Assembly (NCBI RefSeq): GCF_003122325.1
Contig: NZ_QFBC01000005.1
Coordinates: forward strand, 186,001-250,000
Length of the DNA: 64,000 bases
Direction of reading: 5' to 3'
Origin: Rhizobium album
GTDB taxonomy: Bacteria > Pseudomonadota > Alphaproteobacteria > Rhizobiales > Rhizobiaceae
Shown: positions 44,462 to 54,413 of the stretch, in pieces
Layout: every line of letters starts with the position of its first letter
How positions within the stretch are numbered: position 1 is the first letter of the stretch
The notes under the pieces: generated by a model
Told to the model about the DNA's origin: nothing
The model's input: the letters and a program-made list of their open reading frames with translations, nothing else
Databases searched by the model: none
Made by a program: the position numbers and the translations under genes

Positions 44462-44594
44462 CCCCTTCGCCCCCACGGGGAGAAGGTGGCCCGAAGGGTC
44501 GAATGAGGGGGAGGCCAAACAGACAGGTCTAGCCGTATGGCACCCCCTCATCCCCCTGCGTCTTACGGCCCCTTCTCCCCGAGGGGATAAGGGG
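44462..44594. repeat. Rhizobial-type intergenic palindromic repeat
   Basis: About 133 bases form an imperfect inverted repeat. CCCCACGGGGAGAAGG and GAATGAGGGGGAGG on the left face CCCCCTCATCCCCC and CCCCTTCTCCCCGAGG on the right. This looks like the rhizobial intergenic mosaic element family (RIME) and related palindromes. It sits between the binding-protein and permease genes on their transcript, where it would fold into a large hairpin. Family identity is from memory. Confidence 0.75.
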
Positions 44595-44614
44595 CAGGCG
44601 GAACCGTCCCGACC

Positions 44615-45655
44615 TTACGGTACGGACTTCACTTCCGCTGTCGGCGGTTTCAGATTGCCCCAGAAGGCCGGGTCGTCGACGTTGTCCTTGCTGATCGCCG
44701 CACCGGGGATCTTGATGTTCGGACCCCAGGCCTCGATCGTCACCGTACCCTTGAGGCCGAGGACGTCATAGTCGCCGGCCTTGATCTCCTGCTTGCCGGC
44801 GATCTTGTCCATGAACATGGCGACGGCGGCAGCCTGGGCGTAGAGCGGCTGCTCGACTTCGACGTTCAGCCAGCCCTTGCGGATCAGGTCGAGGCCGACG
44901 GGGGCGCCGTTGGAGCTCATCATCATCACGTCGCCCGGCTTCTTGCCGGCGGCTTCGAGCGAAGCGACGGCGGCGACCGAAAGATGGGCGGCGTGGCTGA
45001 AGATCAGGTCGATATCAGGATTGGCGAGCATCTGGTCGGCGACGATGGTGCCGGCATTGCTGGCTTCCCACTGCATGGCCGGGACGGAAACGATCGTCAC
45101 GCCCGGAAACGCCTTCATCTTTTCCTCGAAACCCTTCTGGATGTCCAGCGTATAGGGGTCGCCTGGATCGCCGAGCACCTGCAGCACCTTGCCCTTGACG
45201 TCGCCGTGCTTGGCCTTGAGCAGGGCTTCGGCCTGTTCGGCGGCGACATAACCGATCTCGATGGTGCCGGCGACGGAGGTGAAGTCCGAAACCGTCGAGG
45301 TGATCTGCCGGTCGAACTCGACAACCGGAATGCCGGCGGCACGCGCTGCCTCGATCGACGGTTTCAGCGCGTTGAAATCGACGGCGGCGAGGATGATCGC
45401 CGAAGGCTTCAACGCGATGACGTCGTTCATCTGCGATTGCTGCGCATCGGTCTTGTTGTCGGCGTTGAGCGTTTTCATCTCGTAGCCGGTCTGTTTCAGG
45501 AACATTTCAAGAGCACTGACCGAGCCGGTCTGGAACTCGTCGAGCAGCGTCGGCACGAGGTAATAAACCACGCCCTTCGATTGCGCGAAGGCGGGCGTCA
45601 ATAGCGACAGGCCGAGGGCCAAGACGGCCATCACGGCTAAAACTATTCGCTTCAT
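44615..45655 (-). CDS. Sugar ABC transporter substrate-binding protein, RbsB family
   Basis: Periplasmic receptor of 346 residues. A signal peptide spans about 1-24 (ending PAFAQ). The mature chain is a Peripla_BP_4 fold with [30 protein letters not shown], then [21 protein letters not shown] and a C-terminal [23 protein letters not shown] precedes the ATG. It lies between the ATPase gene and the permease gene. Ligand not identifiable; the neighbouring SDR suggests a polyol or sugar that is oxidised after entry. Confidence 0.9.
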   Translation of the reverse strand: MKRIVLAVMAVLALGLSLLTPAFAQSKGVVYYLVPTLLDEFQTGSVSALEMFLKQTGYEMKTLNADNKTDAQQSQMNDVIALKPSAIILAAVDFNALKPSIEAARAAGIPVVEFDRQITSTVSDFTSVAGTIEIGYVAAEQAEALLKAKHGDVKGKVLQVLGDPGDPYTLDIQKGFEEKMKAFPGVTIVSVPAMQWEASNAGTIVADQMLANPDIDLIFSHAAHLSVAAVASLEAAGKKPGDVMMMSSNGAPVGLDLIRKGWLNVEVEQPLYAQAAAVAMFMDKIAGKQEIKAGDYDVLGLKGTVTIEAWGPNIKIPGAAISKDNVDDPAFWGNLKPPTAEVKSVP

Positions 45656-45691
45656 AGCGTTCTCTCCTGTTTTGCGCCGGACCCTCTTTGA

Positions 45692-46455
<764 letters not shown>

Positions 46456-46459
<4 letters not shown>

Positions 46460-47598
46460 GCGGCAATGCCTTTCTCGTCGGCGGTCGAAAACATCTGTCC
46501 GAAGCGGGGCGATAGCACGCCGGATACGGCAAGCGCTGCGGCGCCCCTGAGCACCGATTGCTCGCAATCGCTGGCGACGACGATGCGCGGTTGCGTGCGG
46601 TTGCTGCGGGCGGCAACGGAATTCGGCAGGTCGGTGTTGGCGGCGGCCAACTGCTCGATCAGCGCCAGCGGCGCCAGGCCGCCGAGCACGATGGTCTGCG
46701 GATCGAAAAGGTTTTCGATGGTGCGGACGGCATTGCGGAAGATCGGCGCGATCTCCGCCACCCATTGCGCTTCCGAAACCCCGCGCCGGTTGAAGGCCTC
46801 GAGCGAGAGATAGCGTTCCAGGCAGCCGCGATTGCCGCAGGGGCACGGCTCGCCGTCGAGCACGGCCGGGATATGGCCGATTTCGCTGGCATTGCCCCAG
46901 GCGCCGCGCATCACCGCGCCCTCATGCACCATGGCCCCGCCGAGGCCGACGCCGAAATAGAGGTAATAATAATCGGAAAGCTGCAGGCCCAGGCCGTAAA
47001 GCTGCTCGCCGAGGGCGGCGGAGGCCGTATCGGTCTCGATGAAGGCCGGCAGGCCGGCCGCTTCCGCCAGCCGCGAACGGATATCGACGTTCTTCCAGCC
47101 GCTCATCGTCGTCGGGCCGACGAAACTCATGGATTCGACACCGAACGGTCCCGGCAGCGCCATGCCGGCGCCGAGCACCCGGCTTTCTGCCCGCGTTGCC
47201 CGCATCTCGGCCACCAGTTCGCCGATCAGGGTGAAGGCATGGTCCGGAGCGACGTTCGGCGCCTTGCGCATCGCCCGCTCGACGATGTCGCCGCGCAGGT
47301 TGACCAGCGCCGCATCGATGCCGAGCGGCGTCAGGTGGATGCCGATGGTATAACCGCCTTCGGGGTTGATGCTGAGCGTCGAGGGCGGAATGCCCCTGCC
47401 CTTCGGCTCTTCGCGGGTGGAGAGGATGTAGGCCTGCTCCTCCAGTTCGCGGACGATGGTGGAGACGGTCTGGACGGTGAGGCCGACACGCTTGGCGATC
47501 TCGCCGCGGGTCGTCGGGCCGTTGAGCCGGATCGTTTCGAGCACGATCCGGCGATTGTACGGCCGCCCCGATTCCTGATTGGTCCCCCGCAACGTCAT
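46456..47598 (-). CDS. ROK family transcriptional regulator of the sugar importer
   Basis: Regulator of 380 residues. An N-terminal winged helix (NRRIVLETIRLNGPTTRGEIAKRVGLTVQTVSTIVRELEE pattern, about 16-55) precedes a ROK domain with GVGLGGAMVHEG and the zinc motif CPCGNRGCLE. The ATG at 47598 has AAGGGG upstream; a TTG 54 bases earlier is the other in-frame option. First gene of the five-gene importer operon and coupled to the ATPase gene, so it probably senses the transported sugar or its phosphate and represses its own operon. Confidence 0.9.
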
Positions 47599-47691
47599 GT
47601 CACTCGCCCCTTGGAATGCAGGGAGATTGACACCGGCTTCGGATTTAGTCAAATGGATTTCAAAAAAGATCGGCGGAACGAAACTGCGGCG

Positions 47692-48081
47692 TCAGGCGCT
47701 TTTCGGCTTGTAGGCGACGCAGTCGATTTCCACCTTGCAATCCACCATCATCGAGGACTGGACACAGGAGCGCGCCGGCGGATGGGCACCGAAATAATCC
47801 TGGTAGATCTTGTTGAAGGTCCAGAAATCGCGGGGGTCGTCCAGCCAGACGCCGACGCGGACGATGTGTTCCGGCCCGTAATCCGCTTCCTTGAGGACGG
47901 CGAGCAGGTTGGCGATGGTCTTGTGCGTCTGGGCGACGATGTTGCCGTCGATGATCTCGCCATTCTCCATCGCCACCTGGCCGGAGACGTAAAGCCAGCC
48001 GTCGGCCTCCACGGCGCGGGCGAAAGGCAGCGGCTTGCCGCCGGCGCCCGTCTGTCCGGTCCCATAACGTTTGATGCTCAT
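47692..48081 (-). CDS. RidA family protein (reactive intermediate deaminase)
   Basis: Small trimeric enzyme of 129 residues that hydrolyses reactive enamines/imines released by PLP dehydratases. Family features: FARAVEADGWLYVSGQVA near residue 20, and Arg104 in PPARSCVQ, the conserved substrate-carboxylate-binding Arg. The ATG at 48081 is the only sensible start. It is divergent from a DSD1/D-threonine aldolase-like PLP enzyme, which could be the source of such enamines; a joint role is inferred. Confidence 0.9.
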   Translation of the reverse strand: MSIKRYGTGQTGAGGKPLPFARAVEADGWLYVSGQVAMENGEIIDGNIVAQTHKTIANLLAVLKEADYGPEHIVRVGVWLDDPRDFWTFNKIYQDYFGAHPPARSCVQSSMMVDCKVEIDCVAYKPKSA

Positions 48082-48199
48082 GAAGCAGTCCTTCCCTTTT
48101 CGTTTCGATCGTCGATTGACAGCCGGACGGCGCTCGGCAAATCCTCCCGCAACCATGCGGGATTCTCCCGCCCGTCCAAACCCCGCCGGAGCATAGATC

Positions 48200-49303
48200 A
48201 TGCTGCACGCCCGTCCATATGAAATGCTTCCCGAGGTCGGCGACCGGATCGCCGATATTCCGACGCCACGGCCGATCATCGACGAGGACGTGATGGCGGC
48301 GAACATCGCCCGCGTGCAGGCCTATATGGACGGACACGGCCTCGCCTTCCGCCCGCACATCAAGACGCACAAGCTGCCCTCGATTGCGAAAGCGCAGGTG
48401 GCGGCCGGTGCGCGCGGCATCAATTGCCAGAAGGTCACAGAAGCGGAAGTCTTTGCCGATGCCGGCTTCGACGACATCCTGATCACCTACAACATCCACG
48501 GCGCCAGGAAGCTCGACCGGCTGGCCGCGCTGAACGATCGCCTCGCCAGCCTGAAGGTGGTCGCCGACAGCCGGGAAACGGTGGAAGGCCTCTCCCGCCG
48601 TTTTGCCGGCGAGAAGCCGCTCGTCGTGCTCGTCGAATGCGACACCGGCGCCGGGCGTTGCGGCGTGCAGACGCCGGCAGACGTTCTCGAACTCGCCCGT
48701 CTCATCGCCGGGCTGCCCGGCTTGATCTTCGGCGGACTGGCCAACTATCCGAAGCCGGGTGCGGCTTCCGCCGTGCAAGCTTTTCTCACCGAGAGCATCG
48801 CGCTGCTGCAGCAGGCCGGCATCGCCTGCCCCATCGTCAGCAATGCCGGCACGCCCAGCCTGTTCGACGCCCATCTGGTTCCCGCGGCGACGGAGCATCG
48901 CGCCGGCACCTATGTCTTCAACGACCGCGGCATGCTGAAGGCCGGTCATTGCACCGAAGCGGACTGCGCCATGCATGTGCTGGCGACGGTGGTTGCCCGC
49001 CCCGCCCCTGGCCGCGCGGTGATCGATGCCGGCGCCAAGACGCTGACGCCGGATCTTTTCGGGTTCCAGGATTTCGGCCTCGTCGTCGGCCATCCGCAGG
49101 CGGTGATCAAGGGGCTGTCGGAGGAGCACGGCGTTCTCGACATCTCCGCCTGCAACGATACCTTCCCCGGCATCGGCGAGATGGTCCGCATCATTCCGAA
49201 CCATACCTGCGTGGTCACCAACATGTTCGATACGATGGTGTTTCATCGCAACGGTGTCGTTACGCGCGTCGAGGATATCGCCGCGCGCGGGCTGGTCTGG
49301 TGA
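48200..49303 (+). CDS. DSD1 / D-threonine aldolase-like PLP enzyme (alanine racemase N-fold)
   Basis: PLP enzyme of 367 residues with a fold-type III barrel then a C-terminal beta domain. The PLP lysine is Lys55 in RPHIKTHK, and the metal-binding His/Cys pair is in PNHTCVV near residue 335. Members cleave D-threonine or 3-hydroxy-D-aspartate, or dehydrate D-serine; sequence alone does not choose. GGAG lies 8 bases before the ATG. Adjacent and divergent to a RidA gene, which favours an enamine-releasing reaction (dehydratase). Monocistronic as far as seen. Confidence 0.87.
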   Translation: MLHARPYEMLPEVGDRIADIPTPRPIIDEDVMAANIARVQAYMDGHGLAFRPHIKTHKLPSIAKAQVAAGARGINCQKVTEAEVFADAGFDDILITYNIHGARKLDRLAALNDRLASLKVVADSRETVEGLSRRFAGEKPLVVLVECDTGAGRCGVQTPADVLELARLIAGLPGLIFGGLANYPKPGAASAVQAFLTESIALLQQAGIACPIVSNAGTPSLFDAHLVPAATEHRAGTYVFNDRGMLKAGHCTEADCAMHVLATVVARPAPGRAVIDAGAKTLTPDLFGFQDFGLVVGHPQAVIKGLSEEHGVLDISACNDTFPGIGEMVRIIPNHTCVVTNMFDTMVFHRNGVVTRVEDIAARGLVW

Positions 49304-49395
49304 TATCGGCTGCCATGCCGGCAGCGAAAGGCCCTTTCCCTGCCGCCGTTCATTCCTAAATAGAGGCTCAGGGAAATATCGGCGGAATTCATGGC

Positions 49396-49893
49396 ATGGC
49401 GGAGCATCACCACTACGACGACGGAAACGGCCTGGCACGGCGAGGCCTGCCATCCCGCCTGAAATCGGCGTGGAGGCGCATCGCATCGGCGGTGACGCGG
49501 CCCGATGACGTCGTGTCCCCCAACGATCGCCTCGCCCACTATACCTTCTGGCACTACAAGGGCGTCGTCTACGAGGTGGACCGGCATCGGACCTTGCGAC
49601 GCGGCGTGCCGACCATGGATTTTTCGCTGCACCGGCAGGAAGGCGATATCCATGTCGAGATCGCCGGTTACGACTTTCCCATCGCCGACGGGCACGAGGT
49701 GACGATCGTCTGTGCCCGCGGCCTCGACGTGTCGGTCGGCCATACGATCTGCTATATCAACCGCAACATGCGCATTTCCACGACGATGGTCAGTTATCTG
49801 CAGCGCGTCGCGCGGGAGGCGGGCAGCGGACGAAAGCGACTCGAATACGAATTGCAACGCTACATGAAAACGCTGGAGCCACGGAAGGGCTGA
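49396..49893 (+). CDS. Conserved hypothetical protein
   Basis: Not recognised. The 165-residue product has a basic, His-rich N-terminus (AEHHHYDDGNG), no signal peptide, and a central strand-rich part (FWHYKGVVYEVDRHRTL, IHVEIAGYDFPIADGHEVTIVCARGLD) that looks like a small beta-barrel with a DUF-like repeat of short strands. The C-terminus is helical and basic. It lies downstream of the DSD1-like gene after 92 bases on the same strand and before an MFS pump gene; no shared role is obvious. Confidence 0.7.
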   Translation: MAEHHHYDDGNGLARRGLPSRLKSAWRRIASAVTRPDDVVSPNDRLAHYTFWHYKGVVYEVDRHRTLRRGVPTMDFSLHRQEGDIHVEIAGYDFPIADGHEVTIVCARGLDVSVGHTICYINRNMRISTTMVSYLQRVAREAGSGRKRLEYELQRYMKTLEPRKG

Positions 49894-50012
49894 CGTCCGG
49901 CCGCCGCTCCGAACAGGTTTTCCTGAATAAATTGCCACAACTGTCGGAATGCGCACTGCCAGTTCGTCTTGTCGATGAGCTGCATGATGTCCAACGCGAA
50001 CCGGGTACCGTG

Positions 50013-51503
50013 ATGACCGTAGAGCAATCCACCTCGACCGACGCCTTGCCAAGAGATGCGATGCCGAACGAGGCATCGGCCGCCGATCACCGCGCCCGCA
50101 ACCGGCTGGTTCTCGGCCTGCTGCTGGTCTCCGCCTTCGTGGTGATCCTCAATGAAACCATCATGGGCGTGGCGCTGCCGCATCTCATGAGCGATCTCGG
50201 CATCAGCGCCAATGCTGCCCAATGGCTGACCACGGCGTTCATGCTGACCATGGCGGTCGTCATCCCGGTGACCGGCTATCTGCTGCAGCGCCTGAACACG
50301 CGGCCGGTGTTCATTCTCGCCATGAGCCTGTTCTGCGCCGGAACGCTGCTCTCGGCACTGGCGCCCGGATTTGCCGTGCTCGTCGTCGGCCGCATCGTCC
50401 AGGCATCCGGTACGGCGATCATGATGCCGCTGCTGATGACCACGGTGATGAACCTCGTGCCGCCTGAATCGCGCGGCAAGACCATGGGCAACATCTCGAT
50501 CGTCATTTCCGTGGCGCCCGCCATCGGCCCGACGCTGTCCGGCCTCATCCTTTCGATGCTCGACTGGCGCTGGCTTTTCCTCGCCGTGCTGCCGGTCGCC
50601 GTTGCCGCATTGGCGCTCGGCGCCGCGAAGATCGAGAACGTGACGGTGCCGACGAAGGCGCCGATCGACGTGCTCTCCGTCATCCTTTCGGCCATCGGGT
50701 TCGGCGGTTTCGTCTACTGGCTGAGCGGCCTGGGGGAGATGGTGCTGCATCCGCCGCCGGTCTCGCCGTGGATTCCGCTCGGCGTCGGCATGGTCGTGGT
50801 GGCGCTCTTCGTTCTGCGGCAGTTGCAGCTGCAAAAGCAGGACCGTGCGCTTCTCGACCTGCGCACGCTGGCGACAGGCGCCTTCACCATCGCCACGCTG
50901 TTGATGTCGATCCTGATGCTGGCGATGTTCGGAACCTTCATCCTGCTGCCGATCTACATGCAGAACGTCCTCGGTCTTTCGACGCTGCAGACCGGCCTGC
51001 TGCTGCTGCCGGGCGGCCTGATCATGGGGCTCTGCGCGCCTTCCGTCGGCGGGCTTTACGACCGGGTAGGGCCAAGGCCGCTGGTCATTCCCGGCGCGCT
51101 GCTGTTTGCCGTCGTCATGTGGATGCTGGCCTTGCTGCTACAGGCGGATACGCCGGTCTGGCTGCTGCTGGCCGCCCATATCCTCTTCAGCATCGCGCTT
51201 GCCCTGATGTTCACGCCGCTCTTCACCGTCAGCCTCGGCTCGTTGCCGCCGAACCTCTATTCGCACGGCAGCGCCATGGTCGGCACGACGCAGCAGGTGG
51301 CGGGAGCGGCCGGCACGGCGCTGTTCGTGGCGATCATGACCATGCAGGCGGGGGCGGCTGGCGCGGACGGTGCGGCGGCGCTGACCGCCGGTATCCGCGC
51401 CGCCTTCTTCTGCGGCGCCCTCATCGCGATCGTCGGCGTCGTCACGGCCCTGTTCATTCGCCGCTCGGCCTCCGGCGCCGAGCCGCATGGCGGGGCGCAC
51501 TGA
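50013..51503 (+). CDS. MFS transporter, DHA2 family drug:H+ antiporter
   Basis: Inner-membrane exporter of 496 residues with about fourteen helices. DHA2 markers: ILNETIMGVALPHLMSDLG in the first helix, then TTAFMLTMAVVIPVTGYLLQRLNTR (motif A region), and GPTLSGLILSMLDWRWLFL (motif C/D). Similar proteins are EmrB/QacA/LmrB-type pumps. The ATG at 50013 is chosen as a compact N-terminus before the first helix; the upstream ribosome site is weak, and an earlier in-frame ATG at 49932 has no support. No adjacent regulator or membrane-fusion (EmrA) gene, so it may work alone. Confidence 0.88.
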   Translation: MTVEQSTSTDALPRDAMPNEASAADHRARNRLVLGLLLVSAFVVILNETIMGVALPHLMSDLGISANAAQWLTTAFMLTMAVVIPVTGYLLQRLNTRPVFILAMSLFCAGTLLSALAPGFAVLVVGRIVQASGTAIMMPLLMTTVMNLVPPESRGKTMGNISIVISVAPAIGPTLSGLILSMLDWRWLFLAVLPVAVAALALGAAKIENVTVPTKAPIDVLSVILSAIGFGGFVYWLSGLGEMVLHPPPVSPWIPLGVGMVVVALFVLRQLQLQKQDRALLDLRTLATGAFTIATLLMSILMLAMFGTFILLPIYMQNVLGLSTLQTGLLLLPGGLIMGLCAPSVGGLYDRVGPRPLVIPGALLFAVVMWMLALLLQADTPVWLLLAAHILFSIALALMFTPLFTVSLGSLPPNLYSHGSAMVGTTQQVAGAAGTALFVAIMTMQAGAAGADGAAALTAGIRAAFFCGALIAIVGVVTALFIRRSASGAEPHGGAH

Positions 51504-51565
51504 ATTGCCCGACTGAACGAGACAAGGCCCGGGCCTGATGCATCGGCCATGGTGATGACCGGGGA

Positions 51566-52090
51566 TTATTCCGCGGCGGCGGCAGCGGCCCGTTTCGGCA
51601 GCTTCCAGTTCGGGCGCGGGAAATGGCAGGTATAGCCGTTCGGATAGCGCTCCAGATAATCCTGGTGCTCCGGTTCCGCCTGCCAGAAATCACCGACCGG
51701 CTCGACTTCCGTCACCACCTTGCCCGGCCACAGGCCGGAGGCATCGACGTCGGCGATGGTCTCTTCGGCGATCCGCTTCTGGGTGTCGTCTTCATAATAG
51801 ATCGCCGAGCGGTAGCTCGTGCCGACATCGTTGCCCTGGCGGTTCGGCGTCGTCGGGTCGTGGATCTGGAAAAACAGTTCCAGGATGTCGCGATAGCTGG
51901 TCTTTTCACGGTCGAAGATGACTTCGATCGCTTCGGCGTGGGTGCCGTGGTTGCGGTAGGTCGCGTTCGGCACATCGCCGCCGCTATAGCCGACCCGCGT
52001 CGAGACGACGCCCGGATATCGGCGGATCAGATCCTGCATGCCCCAAAAGCAGCCGCCGGCCAGGACTGCCCGTTCGGTCGATGTCGTCAT
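51566..52090 (-). CDS. msrA: Peptide-methionine (S)-S-oxide reductase
   Basis: Repair enzyme of 174 residues that reduces methionine-S-sulphoxide. Catalytic Cys14 lies in AGGCFWGMQ, and the family run continues with [13 protein letters not shown] and [19 protein letters not shown] stands five bases before the ATG at 52090; the longer reading frame upstream is not needed. It is cytoplasmic (no signal peptide) and lacks a fused MsrB domain. Confidence 0.95.
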   Translation of the reverse strand: MTTSTERAVLAGGCFWGMQDLIRRYPGVVSTRVGYSGGDVPNATYRNHGTHAEAIEVIFDREKTSYRDILELFFQIHDPTTPNRQGNDVGTSYRSAIYYEDDTQKRIAEETIADVDASGLWPGKVVTEVEPVGDFWQAEPEHQDYLERYPNGYTCHFPRPNWKLPKRAAAAAAE

Positions 52091-52246
52091 AACGTCCTCC
52101 TTGGGTTTTCTCGTGCCGTTAAAATGGCGATCCGCGCGCCGATCTTCAACGGCCTTTTTGCACGACTTTCGAAACGCTGCGCGGTTCACGCGCTACCGTC
52201 GTCATGGAGATAGCTGTATGATTGCCGCTCACGCAGGAGGCATGTC

Positions 52247-52456
52247 ATGTCGGAAGAAGAGTTCCAGCAGCGTTTCGTCGCGCATATGCTGGCGCAGGCG
52301 GGGATCGTCCATTTCGAGGACGGCACGCCGGTCCGCTATTATGCCGAGGAAATGGCGCAGATCTACTGGCAGGACCCGGATTTCGAAACCATGTCGCCTG
52401 AAGACTGCGCCGAAGACGACATGGCGGGTTGGGAGACGGCCGAGGAGGCCGAATGA
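52247..52456 (+). CDS. Small acidic conserved hypothetical protein
   Basis: Predicted 69-residue, strongly acidic protein, beginning MSEEEFQQRFVAHMLAQAG and ending in a Glu-rich tail (ETAEEAE). AGGAGG lies 6 bases before the ATG, a strong ribosome site, which is the main evidence that it is translated. No signal peptide or membrane helix. I do not recognise a family; the composition is typical of small rhizobial conserved proteins. Confidence 0.65.
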   Translation: MSEEEFQQRFVAHMLAQAGIVHFEDGTPVRYYAEEMAQIYWQDPDFETMSPEDCAEDDMAGWETAEEAE

Positions 52457-52585
52457 CGGCTGCGGTCCTGCCGCTGGGAAGCAGCCGCAGGCCACGGCGG
52501 TCGTGCGGACCGCCGCAATCTTTCGTCTCTATCTTTTTTATGCAATTCCGGACGCAAAAGCGCTCCGCGCTTTGCTGGAATTGCT

Positions 52586-53434
52586 TTATACCGGCCGCCA
52601 TTGCGGCACCGGCACGGTCTGCACGATCGGGCCGGGAACGCTCATGCCGAGCCTGGCCACCACATGGCCGTTCTCGATCATCGCCGGCGGCGTGTGGATC
52701 GGCAGCAGGTAGCGGTAGGTGTTGAGCAGTTTCTTGATCGCGCCCTTTTCCGCCCGCTTGGAGCCGGCATGGTTGCCGGTGACGCGCGGTTCCATGTCGT
52801 TGACCCGCCAGCGGTCGGAAACGATCTGGTCGTTGAAATCGTAGATGACGTCGCCGCAGATGCAGGCGAGGCCATCCGCCGTTTCGACGATGACATTGGC
52901 CGAGCCTTCCGTATGGGCATTGGCCGGTTCGCACCAGACGCCGGGAATGATCTCTTCGGCGCCGGTGATCTCCAGGTCGAGGAACCGCATGGCGTCGCGG
53001 GTATGGATGCGCTCGATCAGGTGCTGGATATCCGGTTTCGGATATTGCGGATGCATCAGCCCGGAGACGGAGCATTCCATTTCGCGCCGGTTGACCACCA
53101 CCGTGGTGTTCATCGGAAAGATGTCGTCCTTGCCGGCATGGTCGATATGCAGGTGGGTGTGCACGACGTAACGCACGTCACCCGGTTTGACCCCGTGTCT
53201 GGCAAGCTGGTTCTGGATCAGGTTGTCATGAAACTGCAGCCCGCGCATGCCGAGGCTTTCCATGATCGCATTGTCGCGATAGCCGGTATCGACGACGATC
53301 GGGTATTTGCCGCCGAGGATCAGGAAGCCGTAGACCGGCACCCGGCGAATGCGGCCGCATTCCAGCCCGAGCACCAGGAAACTGGTTTCCAGTTCGATAT
53401 CGCCATAATCGAGCAAGTGAATCTGCAGCGCCAT
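52586..53434 (-). CDS. N-acyl homoserine lactonase family protein (metallo-beta-lactamase fold)
   Basis: Metallo-hydrolase of 282 residues. The di-zinc motif HLHIDH is at 94-99 (in HTHLHIDHAG), a second ligand region is NAHTEGSANVIVE near 173, and a late Asp is in CGDVIYDF. Its size and the N-terminal VPVYGFLILGGKYPIVVDTGY match the lactonase branch that includes AHL-degrading enzymes such as AttM/AiiA. GGAGGAGGG precedes the ATG. Orphan gene. Quorum-quenching is an attractive but unproven role; other lactones are possible substrates. Confidence 0.82.
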   Translation of the reverse strand: MALQIHLLDYGDIELETSFLVLGLECGRIRRVPVYGFLILGGKYPIVVDTGYRDNAIMESLGMRGLQFHDNLIQNQLARHGVKPGDVRYVVHTHLHIDHAGKDDIFPMNTTVVVNRREMECSVSGLMHPQYPKPDIQHLIERIHTRDAMRFLDLEITGAEEIIPGVWCEPANAHTEGSANVIVETADGLACICGDVIYDFNDQIVSDRWRVNDMEPRVTGNHAGSKRAEKGAIKKLLNTYRYLLPIHTPPAMIENGHVVARLGMSVPGPIVQTVPVPQWRPV

Positions 53435-53639
53435 CCTCGTCCCTCCTCCTTTTCCGTCGTCCGATGCCCGGCAATGGGCACGGAGCGGCAACCAGGCCCT
53501 CCCGGCCCGGCGCACCACGACCGATTTACGCGGAAGAATTTTCCCGGTGGCAAGACGAGGTCCGGCCGCCGATGACGAAAATCATACTGTTTGCTATATC
53601 AGCGCTGCCGCCGGACATGTGGACGGCACCGGCAAAGGC

Positions 53640-54251
53640 TCACTTGGCGACGGCTGCCGAAGCGACGACCGGGGTTTCTCCAAGGCTGAGCCACAGTGCC
53701 GGATCGGCCGACGCCTGCCGCTTGACGAATTTGTACGGCGTCTGCGTCCAGAGTTTGACGCTGTTGTCGAGATTGTCGAGGATGAAATCGCCGGTATCGA
53801 GATGGACGGTCAGAACGGCATGGCCTTCGCCATTGGCCTTCTTGACGGTGGTCAGCAGCAGCGCGCCGGCCGGCAAGCCTTTTTCGATCAGCTTGCGGCG
53901 CTTGAGCAGGGCAAAATCCTCGCAGTCGCCGGCGGTGGTCGGATAGGTCCAGAATTCCTGCTTGCCGTAGAGGTCGATATCGAGGACCGGCTTGATCGCG
54001 GCGTTGACCTCGCGGTTGACCGCGTCGATCATGGCCAGGGAGGCTTGCGCCGAAACGGTCGTGGCGCCGGTCTCGCCCGGATGGCGCAGGCATTCGGCCG
54101 GATGCGACTTGCAGAAATTGTAGTGGCCGATGGGAACCGTGGTCACCGGTCCGGGCTGCATCCATCTTGCGGTTTCACTGGCGGCATTGGCGGAAACGGC
54201 GCCGGTCAGCAAGGTGGCAGCCAGAAGAACAGCGAGAATGGAATTCTGCAT
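53640..54251 (-). CDS. Transglutaminase-like cysteine peptidase (BTLCP family)
   Basis: Exported peptidase-like protein of 203 residues. A signal peptide covers about 1-24 (ending ANAAS). The catalytic triad is Cys110 (TTAGDCEDFALLKR), His144 (GEGHAVLTV) and Asp159 (FILDNLDN), as in bacterial transglutaminase-like cysteine proteinases related to LapG. LapG-type enzymes clip large adhesins in the periplasm, but no LapD or adhesin gene is nearby. The ATG at 54251 is supported by the signal peptide; the ribosome site is weak. Confidence 0.87.
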   Translation of the reverse strand: MQNSILAVLLAATLLTGAVSANAASETARWMQPGPVTTVPIGHYNFCKSHPAECLRHPGETGATTVSAQASLAMIDAVNREVNAAIKPVLDIDLYGKQEFWTYPTTAGDCEDFALLKRRKLIEKGLPAGALLLTTVKKANGEGHAVLTVHLDTGDFILDNLDNSVKLWTQTPYKFVKRQASADPALWLSLGETPVVASAAVAK

Positions 54252-54413
54252 GAAGGCGTCCCGAACAGTGAAGTTTTCGGCGATTCCGTGGAGCCGCTTC
54301 GTTAACCGATGTTTAATCGATCGGCAGATCACAGCTATTCAAAATTCTTGCCCCCAATTTCTCACGCCGGGCTTGCCGGATCCTTGCGTGCCGAAAGTGC
54401 GGTCCATCGGTAA

